Assembly (NCBI GenBank): GCA_963749485.1
Contig: CAVVMV010000002.1
Span: 186,001-250,000 of the forward strand
DNA: 64,000 nucleotides
Direction: 5' to 3'
Origin: JAZGGS01 sp963749485
Lineage (GTDB): Bacteria > Bacteroidota > Ignavibacteria > Ignavibacteriales > Ignavibacteriaceae
Part shown: one piece after another, positions 1 through 8,479 of the stretch
How positions within the stretch are numbered: the first letter of the stretch is position 1
How the letters are laid out: each line of letters starts with the position of its first letter
Notes under the pieces: model-generated
Told to the model about the DNA's origin: nothing
What the model saw: only the letters and a program-made list of their open reading frames with translations
Databases searched by the model: none
Program-made: the position numbers and the translations under genes

Positions 1-1474
1 TTTCTTTCCTCATCCGATAAGTCCTTTGCGGTGCTTATAAGAATAGGAATATGTTTTGTCTTTAAGTTCGATTTAAGTTTATATGAAAGCGTAACACCAT
101 CGATCTTTGGCATCATCAAATCTATAATTATAAGATCTGGCTGCACTTCGGCAATTTTACTAAATGCATATTCGCTATCCTGGATATACTCTATCCGCAA
201 TTCATCATTACCAAATTCTTTTTTGAACTTTTCAAATTCAAGTTCATCATCATCAACAATAACAATTTTCCGAATTTGTTTCTTTGCAAGATTTTCGAGT
301 CTTGAAAAGGCAGACAATATTTTATCCGCAGAAATAGGTTTAACAAAGTATTCGAATGCACCTAAACCGTAGCCAATATTTTTCTCTCCAAGTATAGACA
401 GCATGATGATTGGAATATCTTTTGTCTTGGGATTTTCCTTTAGTTCCTTAAGTACACTCCACCCATCTTTTTTAGGAAGCATCACATCAAGCGTAATTGC
501 AAACGGCTGTTCCTCAATTGCCATTTGAATACCTTTATCGCCGTCTTCGGCAAAGATAACTTGGTATCCCCTGGAAGTGAGGTACTGCCCTATTGTATAA
601 CGCACTTCTTCATCGTCATCAATAATAAGGATCGGGTTTTCCCGGTTTTTCATTAACGCTTTGACATTAATATTTTTCTGTGCTTCCGGTAAAACCGAAT
701 CAACAAACTTAAGCGGCACAGCAAAGCTAAAGGTAGATCCTTCACCAACTTTACTTGTAACAGAAATTTCTCCATCAAGCAAGTTGACTATTTTTTTACA
801 GATAGCAAGCCCAAGCCCGGTTCCACCATATATTTTAGTAGTAGAGCCATCAACCTGCCTGAACTCTTCAAAAATATATTTTTGCTCATCATCGGGTATT
901 CCAATGCCTGTATCCTTAATATCAAATTTAAGCATATCATCTACTGTTGATATATGCAACGATACACTTCCTTCGTCTGTAAATTTAACGGCGTTACCCA
1001 GCAGGTTGATAAGCACCTGGACAATTTTACCTCGATCGGTATGAATTATAATTTTTGTATTTGTATTCCTAACTATCTTGAACTCAATTTTTTTATTCAG
1101 CACTAACGGGTTAATAGAGTTTGCCACTTCTTCTAGAATCTCCTCAGCAAGTGTGTCTTCCTCTTTTATATCCATTTTACCCGCTTCAATTTTCGAGAGG
1201 TCGAGGATATCATTAATTAATGTCATCAGTCTTCTACCGCTGCTAAGCACAACTTCCAGCCGCTCTTTATTCTTGCCGTTAAAATCGGCTTTTTCTAAAA
1301 TCAGTTCAGTAAGCCCAAGTATAGAGTTCATTGGTGTGCGCAGTTCGTGAGACATACTTGCAAGGAAGTGTGATTTTACTTGTGTAGACTCTTCCGCTTT
1401 TTGCTTTTGCACTTCCAGTTCGGCGGCTTGTTCTTTAAGATCGCCATGTAATTTAGATAGAGTAGTCGTGCTGT
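1..1474 (-). CDS. Hybrid histidine kinase, kinase and receiver part (partial, 3' end outside window)
   Basis: This is the kinase core and two response-regulator receivers of a hybrid sensor kinase. Read on the minus strand, the frame is open from about 1474 to the window edge. The phospho-acceptor box MSHELRTP (ATG at 1355-1353) is followed by an N-box (INLLGNAVKF), G1 (DTGIGIPDDE) and G2 (GGTGLGLA), so HisKA and HATPase_c are complete. Two receiver domains follow (VIFAEDGDKG...LDVMLPKKDGW, then KIVIVDDDE...DLMMPKIDGV); the second is incomplete at base 1. The frame lacks its own plausible start and joins the sensor gene upstream by a one-base shift near 1455-1475, so both pieces are most likely one protein. 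It lies at the end of the pilus operon and would relay a membrane signal by phosphotransfer; the output partner is unknown. Confidence 0.85.
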
Positions 1475-2973
1475 TTCTTTATCTGAACATTTTGTTTTTG
1501 GTATTCATCATTTAATTTTTTAAGCTCTGCGATAAAGTCCTCAAGCTGAGTTAAAGCTTTGGCATTTGTTAGTCCAACAGCAAGTTGTTCCTTAATTTTA
1601 GAAAGGTATTCATTCACCTCGTCATCGGGTTTTACAACCGAGCCAAGCATAAGAACAGAAGTAACAGCATTGTTATAAACGATTGGTAAAATAACAAGGT
1701 GTTTTATTTCCAGATCGAGCAAACCGGTTGAAACAACCGGCAGTGCATCGCCAGAACTGATTTCAATCGATTCTTTATTTTCAACCACGCGATCATAAAA
1801 ACCAAACTCTTCGTAATGCTTCGCTTTAGTTTTCTCAATCCCGTATGAACTAATAAGGTGCAGTTTTCCATCTTCAACTGAATAAAGTGCGCCTATAATA
1901 AATCCGCCTGTATTTATTATCTTTTTAAGTGCGGCATCCGATATTTCGTCCAGAGTAGGATTCTGGTTAATAAGTGTAATAAATTCAGAATATTCATTCT
2001 TAGCTTTTTCCTTTTTCTCCAGCTCATCCAGCATCACATTAAACGCATTTCCAAGTTTCCCTATTTCGTCATGACTTTTAATTTTAATTTTAGTTTTAAA
2101 ATTACCCTCACGCATATTGGTTGTTGCCTGGCTTAGCTCTGTAAGCTGCTTTCTTAATTTGTCAGTAAACAAAAATGTAAAAATTAGAGAAAGAATAACT
2201 CCAGAAAATCCGATTAAAATGAACATATCCTTTAGGTTAGAGCGCAGTTCTGCAGCTTCGCCCATAGTAGTAAAAATTAAATAGTAAAGATTGTTTTTAT
2301 ATTTTAAACCAGACCCGGGATTATAAATTGCAGCTAATATATCTCTTGATTCAGTACCTTCGGTGTATAAATCAAAATTATTTTTCCCCTGCAGGAATTT
2401 GTTTGCCTGTGTTAGTGTGTAAAAATATTTTTGGTTAACAGAAGAATTTGAAATATCGGTGAGAGAGCCATCCCATACAACTGCCACTTCAGAGTTTATT
2501 TGCTGGGCAAATTCATTTAAAAGTTCTTCTGAAAGAATAATGCCGTAATAATATTTTATTTTTTCCTCTGAAGTATATTCCAATATCAATACATACGGAT
2601 TATAATCTATAAATTCTTTTAATCCGAAATTTTTATCGGGCACATAAATTTTTTCGTTACATGCAATTCTACGAATAGGTGTAAAATCGCCTCCGCTTGT
2701 TTCCAGTATAAAATCCAGTTTATCGTTGGCAAGTTTTCGGTTATTTAAAACCCCGGAAACATTATCGAGGGCAAGGGCTAAAAATTCATCCTCGGTTTCA
2801 AGAATTTTAGAGCGGTAAGCATAAATGAAATTGTTTGCAGAATTGATTAGATGCCGGGATTGCTGAGAGGATAAAACCTCGTACATTATGGAATAGAAGA
2901 CAATAGCTGCGCTGCTTATAATAAGCACAACTATTATAAAATTTATTAATAATATTCTTAAACTAATCTTCAT
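1453..2973 (-). CDS. Membrane sensor part of the hybrid histidine kinase (TM-sensor-TM-HAMP-GAF)
   Basis: N-terminal input half of the hybrid kinase. Residues about 7-29 form a first membrane helix, 30-250 an extracytoplasmic sensor domain of unrecognised type, 251-271 a second helix, 271-322 a HAMP linker, and 330-475 a GAF-like domain, then a short coiled coil. The ORF ends after 506 residues in a short stretch that diverges from the expected coil, and the HisKA domain continues in the neighbouring frame, so I take the stop near 1453 as a frameshift. It starts 14 bases after the receiver gene stop and is in the same direction as the pilus genes. The ligand cannot be told from the sequence. 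Confidence 0.8.
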   Translation of the reverse strand: MKISLRILLINFIIVVLIISSAAIVFYSIMYEVLSSQQSRHLINSANNFIYAYRSKILETEDEFLALALDNVSGVLNNRKLANDKLDFILETSGGDFTPIRRIACNEKIYVPDKNFGLKEFIDYNPYVLILEYTSEEKIKYYYGIILSEELLNEFAQQINSEVAVVWDGSLTDISNSSVNQKYFYTLTQANKFLQGKNNFDLYTEGTESRDILAAIYNPGSGLKYKNNLYYLIFTTMGEAAELRSNLKDMFILIGFSGVILSLIFTFLFTDKLRKQLTELSQATTNMREGNFKTKIKIKSHDEIGKLGNAFNVMLDELEKKEKAKNEYSEFITLINQNPTLDEISDAALKKIINTGGFIIGALYSVEDGKLHLISSYGIEKTKAKHYEEFGFYDRVVENKESIEISSGDALPVVSTGLLDLEIKHLVILPIVYNNAVTSVLMLGSVVKPDDEVNEYLSKIKEQLAVGLTNAKALTQLEDFIAELKKLNDEYQKQNVQIKKQHDYSI

Positions 2974-2987
2974 ATTTACCGCCCCGG

Positions 2988-3356
2988 TTAATTTTCTCTT
3001 TGAAGAACTTTCCTTATGGTGATTAAGAGTTCGTCAAAATCGTAAGGTTTGCTAATGAAGTCTGTAGCCCCAAGTTTGGCAGCGTCGATGGCGCTTTTAA
3101 CATCTGCGTAAGCTGTTAGAACTATAACTTTCGGATTGGAATTTTTACCATTTTCGATTTCGCGTAAAACCTGAAATCCGTCTTTACCAGGCATTTTGAG
3201 ATCCAGTAGAACAAGATCAGCTGGATTTGTTTTGATATATTCTGAAACATTTTCACCACCTGTAAGGAAGTTGGTTTCATAGCCTACCTCCTTTAATTCT
3301 TCCGAGAGTATAGTACATAAATTAATATCATCATCAACGATGAGTATTTTTTCCAT
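2988..3356 (-). CDS. Single-domain CheY-like response regulator
   Basis: A stand-alone receiver of 122 residues with no DNA-binding output domain. The acidic pocket is at D8-D10, the phospho-acceptor is D52 (LLDLKMPG), the switch Thr is T81 and the conserved Lys is K103 (SKPYD). Its start is one base after the secretin stop and it ends 14 bases before the sensor kinase start, so it is co-transcribed with both. The likely kinase is the adjacent hybrid enzyme. By context it may control the pilus-like machine through protein contact, but this is inference; DNA-binding regulation of the PilR type is excluded for this protein alone. Confidence 0.9.
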   Translation of the reverse strand: MEKILIVDDDINLCTILSEELKEVGYETNFLTGGENVSEYIKTNPADLVLLDLKMPGKDGFQVLREIENGKNSNPKVIVLTAYADVKSAIDAAKLGATDFISKPYDFDELLITIRKVLQREN

Positions 3357-3357
3357 T

Positions 3358-4594
3358 TTAGTTCAAGTCTTCCCCTGAGACCTCGTTAAGCTTATAATAT
3401 TTTATTTGTTTGTTACGTTCCTTAAGCTCGTCTCCAAGTACATGATCCCCTTCAGGATTTTCGAAACGTTCTTTAAGAGTAGGAACTAATTCGGCTTTTA
3501 ATAAAATTACTAATTCTTTTTTACGTATAATAGTTTCATCACTGCCGGTTAAATACCTTATACCAAAAACCCACCAAGGCAAGTCCTTAAGAAACGGTAT
3601 TCCATTACGAACAATTGATTCTTCGTTTATAAACAATCCACCAAGAATAGTTTCTTCGCCATCCAGCATCAGCACCTGGGTAGCGGCAGTAGTTTTCTTA
3701 ATTTCTGTTGTAGTTTCAGTTTGCGTAAACGAACTTCTTTCTACTGCAATATCCAGAAGCACATAATCAATTCCTTCTTCTTCATGAATGTATGGAGTTA
3801 CATTGATAATTGTACCGGTTGGAAAGAATTTCTCAATTGTGTTACCGGCAAAGTCTCTGGTTCTTACAGAAAAATCGGATCCGATTTGTATGTTACCCTG
3901 GTTACGGTCTCTAACTGTTATGTTAGGACTTGAAATAATTTCACCAATTCCTTCATCTTCAAAAAATTTGAAAACAGCAGTTGCCTCACCGAAAAAGCCG
4001 CCAACATCAAAATCGGAAGTTATTCCTAAATTAAAATCTGGTTGTAAAGCCACCCTCTGTCTCCAGTCGTACCGCTTTCCGTTTCGGTTCTGAATTAATC
4101 CACCTACGGTATTATCTTCACCGGAAAGTAAAAATTCCCAACTTATACCAATGCTTCTTAGCCTCCTCAACATCCATTTCGAAGAAGACCGCAGAAATTT
4201 TTACTTCGCGGGTATTAATAGAAGCATAGGTTTCGGGCGTAAGCTCCTGCTCTACCTCATTACCGCGCTTAACCACTATCACATCTTCCTTGGTTTCAAA
4301 CTGCAGCCCTGCATATTGTACAATTATTATCAGAGCTTTGTCGTACGGCATATTGTCAATTTCTATCCCGATAGGATCATCTTTCTGGATAGTAGATACA
4401 ATCCTTCTGCCTGTAGTACTTTCACTTACCTTACTTAACAATTCCATTGCCTGGCTGAACGGAAGATTTTCAGACATTGTAACAAGTTCATCCGGGTTCT
4501 GGTAAGTTTTAAATCTTCTCTCCCAATATTTTTGGGGGAAGACTTGTATTACAAGAAAAAGAGATAGAACCAAATATATAGTGAAGTTTTTCAT
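3358..4594 (-). CDS. Short secretin of a type IV pilus/type II secretion-like system (frameshifted)
   Basis: Outer-membrane channel of the pilus-like machine. The first piece (4594-4118) has a signal peptide (residues 1-20) and an STN/secretin-N-like domain around residues 60-110 (MPYDKALIIIVQYAGLQF). The second (from about 4150 to 3358) carries the secretin core, with VTPYIHEEEG, a GGLF motif and GIPFLKDLPWW followed by the terminal strand ELVILLKAELV. The two frames overlap at 4118-4173 and must be joined by a one-base shift. Together they give roughly 410 residues, clearly shorter than usual PilQ or GspD, with no AMIN domains and at most one N-domain. It follows the PilO/PilP-like gene by 15 bases and touches the receiver gene. 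Confidence 0.85.
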
Positions 4595-4609
4595 GTTAAT
4601 TCTCTCATT

Positions 4610-5494
4610 TTACTTGGTTGTTTCTGTTCGATCTAAATCAAGTGTAACTTTTTCAATTATTCCGCCTTTATTCAGTATAAAGTTGACGGTACTGTTATTA
4701 TAGTCTATCATAGTTAGGTAACCCAAATAGACTTGCTCACCTTCCCAAACGAGGAAGGTGTTTCCTTTTGTATCGGCAACAAATGCTCCTTCAGGTATTA
4801 TAGCTAACAATTTTGCACCTTGCACATCCAAAAGTTCATCAAGATTAGGTGGAATTTCATTCCTTATCAATGGATAGAAAGCATCATAAATCGGACCAGT
4901 GCTAAGATTGTTTTCAACAAATTCTGCTGGTGCAAACCTGTTATCGGCGGAGTAGTAAACCTGCGCATTCATTTCGAAACTAACAAGGAAGAGCGGAAGT
5001 CCTTCCGTATCCGTTCTTATTAAGTTTCCTAACGTAAGGTAGGTTACTTTTTTAAGTTCTTTGCTTTGTTCGATGGCATAAATTAGTTTAAACACATCAT
5101 TAAAATATCCACCGCCGGTAAGTTTATACTCATAAACGAAAAACTCTTTGTCACGTTTCAGATCCACAAACTCCACGTTAACCTGTGTGTCCTCTGAAAA
5201 ACCGGAAAGGATACCATTAACAAAGTTGTAAAACTTAATTGATGAAAGATTCTGAGGGATATTGAATTTTCTAGCAGAGAGAATAGAATCGAGAATTGCC
5301 GAACGATTCAGCAGGCTTTCGTATCTTATTCTCAGCTCCTCAGGATCGTAAACGTTTGCATTTAACTCCTCAAGTTTTTCTTCTCTTTCAGAAATTGAAC
5401 CTTGCTGGAAAACAAAAATATAGATGCCCCCAGCAATTAGTATGAGTAAAAGCAAACCTAAAAGTCCGAGTGTACTTCTGATTTTTTTATTCAT
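4610..5494 (-). CDS. PilO/PilP-like alignment protein, apparent fusion
   Basis: A bitopic inner-membrane protein of 294 residues. It has one membrane helix at residues 8-29, a coiled coil at 31-75 and a PilO-like alpha/beta region at about 75-190. The last 70 residues (from QGAKLLAIIPEG to the end) look like a small beta domain of PilP type: short strands with EGAFVADTKGNTFLVWEGEQ and a C-terminal GGIIEKVTLDL. In classical systems PilO and PilP are separate and link the inner-membrane platform to the secretin. The gene overlaps the PilM-PilN fusion by 8 bases and precedes the secretin by 15. The PilO assignment rests on topology and gene order; the PilP part is inference. Confidence 0.6.
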   Translation of the reverse strand: MNKKIRSTLGLLGLLLLILIAGGIYIFVFQQGSISEREEKLEELNANVYDPEELRIRYESLLNRSAILDSILSARKFNIPQNLSSIKFYNFVNGILSGFSEDTQVNVEFVDLKRDKEFFVYEYKLTGGGYFNDVFKLIYAIEQSKELKKVTYLTLGNLIRTDTEGLPLFLVSFEMNAQVYYSADNRFAPAEFVENNLSTGPIYDAFYPLIRNEIPPNLDELLDVQGAKLLAIIPEGAFVADTKGNTFLVWEGEQVYLGYLTMIDYNNSTVNFILNKGGIIEKVTLDLDRTETTK

Positions 5495-7034
5495 TTTTCT
5501 TCGGATAACTTGATAGATTAAAATTTAAATTAAATTTATAAGCGTTTCTTTCTCTCAACACTTCATAAAACATACTCTTTAGAGTTGCCGATTCAATTGA
5601 GTACGCAAAATCGGTAAGCACGTTACGTTGCAAAGAGTAGCCTTCGGCAACAACTACATCTCCTTCTCCCCTTGTAATCCTGGAGAGCCATAAGCTCTTT
5701 TTCTGACCACAGAAATCGGATATACCACTCATTACTTCCTTCCAGACACCTGTACCTACAGTTGCAGAATCGAGAATTGCCTGGGTCTGATCGAAGCTGC
5801 TAATTTTACCTTCAATTTCTGCAATCTTACCTAAAACCTCCTGATTCTGTCTCATCAGTATGGTCTTTTGGGTAACTTCATTTTCAAGTTCTATTATCTT
5901 TTTATTGTTATCTAATACTTTTTGAGTAATTAGAAATGCAACCAGGAAGAGAAGTGGAAACATAAGGTAACCATGCCAGCCAAACTGGAAGACTTTCTGT
6001 TCTTCTTTAACATACTTTGGCAAAATATTAATACCGTGGTGCTCCTGCTGCTGCTCATCGTAATAATCTGTGGCAACAGAAACCGGTATTGTAAACGAAG
6101 AAAAATCTTCCTTGGTTTCCTCATCCAGCCCCGAAAGATCTAAATCATCAAATACAAGCCGGCTTACATTTGCTTCCGGAAATGTTCCGTAAAAGGAAAG
6201 TATTAAATTTTCCGAGTCGTCTTCGCCGCACACTATAATATTATCGAGTGAAGAGATTCCGCCATTTTCCATCTCGAGCAATATTTTAGAGAAGTACACA
6301 TCATAAGTATGAAGGTTTTGTGTACCTATATCGAGCGTTGTACCAATATGCTTAAGTCTTCGACCCTGCAAAAAGATAAGTTTACTATACTCCTTACCTA
6401 TGTAAACAATAAGGGAGTGGTCATCCGGGAAAAACTTTTTGCGTTTGGCAACATAGTAAGCCAAAGAAAGATCGGAACTTTTTATGGTTGGGATCTTATA
6501 ATGCCTTTTATGATGCTGTTTTGCAATTGAGTTTACAAGATTTATGCACGCTACTTCGCCGACAATAAAAACAGAAAGCAAAGATTTATCTGCTAGTTCA
6601 ATATAGTCCAGACTTTCTTTGCCAACGTTAATGTTTTTCGAATCTAGAATTTCGTTAACTATCTCCTGCTTCAGCTTGGCAGCATTAGTAGGGCGCTGCC
6701 CTTCAAACAGGTGATAATATATAGCCGGTTCAGTTAGTGCGGGCACAAAACTGTATTTGGATAAATTGAGGTCTTTAAGCGCCTCATTTATTTCAGAGAG
6801 ACTTGACGAATCAAGATCACCCTCTATAGAAGCAGTTTCGTCTATTCCGTCAATATCAAGGGAATCTCCCTCAACACTAAAGCCGGTAGCGTCTGCCTCT
6901 AAATCGGTTGTTGAAGGTAGAATACTTACTGTTGCCGTTCTAAGCACTTTAATCTTAGAGCTGTCCTTTTCCTTTGTAACAACGGCTAGTTTAGTATCAT
7001 TACCTTCACAATATATACAAACAAGAGGTTTCAT
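5487..7034 (-). CDS. PilM-PilN-like fusion protein (GspL-like layout)
   Basis: 515 residues. The N-terminal 345 or so resemble the actin-like PilM/GspL cytoplasmic domain (start MKPLVCIYCEGNDTKLAVV, later SLIVYIGKEYSKLIFLQG). A membrane helix at about 353-370 is followed by a coiled coil and a PilN-like C-terminal domain (VWKEVMSGISDFC...LWLSRI, then VVVAEGYSLQRNVLTDFAYSI). Classical pilus systems encode PilM and PilN separately; here they are one chain, as GspL is in type II secretion. It overlaps the PilT-like gene by 4 bases and the PilO/P-like gene by 8, so translation is probably coupled. Its role would be to connect the cytoplasmic motor to the periplasmic alignment complex. Confidence 0.75.
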   Translation of the reverse strand: MKPLVCIYCEGNDTKLAVVTKEKDSSKIKVLRTATVSILPSTTDLEADATGFSVEGDSLDIDGIDETASIEGDLDSSSLSEINEALKDLNLSKYSFVPALTEPAIYYHLFEGQRPTNAAKLKQEIVNEILDSKNINVGKESLDYIELADKSLLSVFIVGEVACINLVNSIAKQHHKRHYKIPTIKSSDLSLAYYVAKRKKFFPDDHSLIVYIGKEYSKLIFLQGRRLKHIGTTLDIGTQNLHTYDVYFSKILLEMENGGISSLDNIIVCGEDDSENLILSFYGTFPEANVSRLVFDDLDLSGLDEETKEDFSSFTIPVSVATDYYDEQQQEHHGINILPKYVKEEQKVFQFGWHGYLMFPLLFLVAFLITQKVLDNNKKIIELENEVTQKTILMRQNQEVLGKIAEIEGKISSFDQTQAILDSATVGTGVWKEVMSGISDFCGQKKSLWLSRITRGEGDVVVAEGYSLQRNVLTDFAYSIESATLKSMFYEVLRERNAYKFNLNFNLSSYPKKNE

Positions 7035-8260
7035 TTTGCTGTTATTAGTTGTTGAATTCTTGTCTTATTATTAGCGTATGTAATTGCAGTTTCAAGAGAT
7101 ATTCTCTTCTGCAAATAGAGCCTTTTTAAATCCTGTTCCATTGTAAGCATTCCTTGCTGCCCACCCTGGTTTATCATCATGTAAATTTCGCCAACATTAT
7201 TATTTTTAATTGCTGCTTTTACACTTGGCGTAACAATTAAAACTTCTTTTGCCATAACTCGTTTCCCATCTAAGCTTGGAACCAGCTTCTGGGATATAAC
7301 TGAAACCATCACATCTGCAAGCCTGTTGCGAACTCTTTCCTGTTCGGTTGGGTTAACCTCGGCAATAATTCTTTCTATAGATTCCGTTGCTGACGAGGTA
7401 TGCAATGTTGAAAAAACTTTGTGCCCGGTGTCTGTAACTTCCAGGGCTGCCATAATCGTATCAGGATCTCTCATTTCACCTATAATTATAATATCAGGAT
7501 CCTGGCGTAACGCTTGTATAACACCCTCTTTAAATGATAATACATCTCTTCCAACTTCCCTATGTTTAATAAGTGCGATATTAGAGGTGTGTACATACTC
7601 AATTGGTGCAGCAACTATGACAATATGTGCAGGATCGAATTTGTTATGATGATCAACTATGGAATCGAGAGTGGTGGATTTACCAGAACCGGTAATTCCG
7701 GTAATAAGTGTTAAACCAAATTTTATATAGTTATGGCTTAAATATTTTATGGCGTTTGGATGAAACTCTAATGAAGAGAGAGGGCGAATGGTTGTATTTA
7801 TCGCTCTCATATTTAATGTTAATGTGTCAAGATCGAAATATGAATCAGCTCTGAATCTGACGTTTATTTTTCTTCGTTCGTAATAAAATGTATAACTAAA
7901 ATCGAGGTTTTTTGTTGTTGCCAGGTACTTTTTCTGGTTTTCATTTAATAGATTGCATATTATCAGTATGGCTTCATCATCTGAAAACTGAGGCAGGTCT
8001 TTCACTCTTTCTTTCTTACCATGAATCCTCATCCATATATACCCTTCATTGCCGTGCCCGCCAATTTCAATATCAGAGGCATCTCTCTCTATCATAGAAG
8101 TTAATACCTTGTTAACAAACTTTCTTAGTATCACTTTGTTATCATCAGTAATCTTATAACAATTCTCAATAACATACAGAGTACGATCTATACCCATCAT
8201 GGCATCCGGTATAGTAGAACAAAACTCCTGTAATATTTGTTTTTCTTCAGTAACTATCAC
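7031..8260 (-). CDS. PilT-like retraction ATPase with altered Asp box
   Basis: A 409-residue secretion ATPase of the PilT type. Walker A is at 188-196 (GITGSGKST), Walker B at 254-262 (DPDIIIIGE) and the His box at 280-287 (GHKVFSTLHT). The Asp box, normally EDP(I/V)E, reads AAPIE at 217-221; the codons GCT GCA are clear at about 7608-7613. The GTG start at 8258-8260 follows an in-frame stop closely. PilT proteins power pilus retraction; whether this one hydrolyses ATP normally is doubtful given the lost acidic pair. It lies between PilB and the PilM-N fusion, with a 219-base gap upstream and a 4-base overlap downstream. Confidence 0.85.
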   Translation of the reverse strand: MIVTEEKQILQEFCSTIPDAMMGIDRTLYVIENCYKITDDNKVILRKFVNKVLTSMIERDASDIEIGGHGNEGYIWMRIHGKKERVKDLPQFSDDEAILIICNLLNENQKKYLATTKNLDFSYTFYYERRKINVRFRADSYFDLDTLTLNMRAINTTIRPLSSLEFHPNAIKYLSHNYIKFGLTLITGITGSGKSTTLDSIVDHHNKFDPAHIVIVAAPIEYVHTSNIALIKHREVGRDVLSFKEGVIQALRQDPDIIIIGEMRDPDTIMAALEVTDTGHKVFSTLHTSSATESIERIIAEVNPTEQERVRNRLADVMVSVISQKLVPSLDGKRVMAKEVLIVTPSVKAAIKNNNVGEIYMMINQGGQQGMLTMEQDLKRLYLQKRISLETAITYANNKTRIQQLITAK

Positions 8261-8479
8261 AATGACTTCTTCAAGGTATTGTTCCTAATTATTTGATTTA
8301 AATAATATCCATAATATAGATGCTTTGAACATAAGAGAATAATCTTTGAATGAACAACTTTAATAATTTATTTTAATCCCTTACAATATAAGAAATTATC
8401 TTTGTCTGTAAAAAATTTTTACTGTAATTATTTTTCTCAACCAGCACCACCATGGTCTAAACATTTCTAATAGGTCTGC

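Noticed and set aside
31..1350. Plus-strand open frames at 31-372, 661-1044 and 1078-1350
   Set aside because: They are Ser/Ile-rich antisense shadows of the kinase and receiver domains, which are clear on the minus strand.
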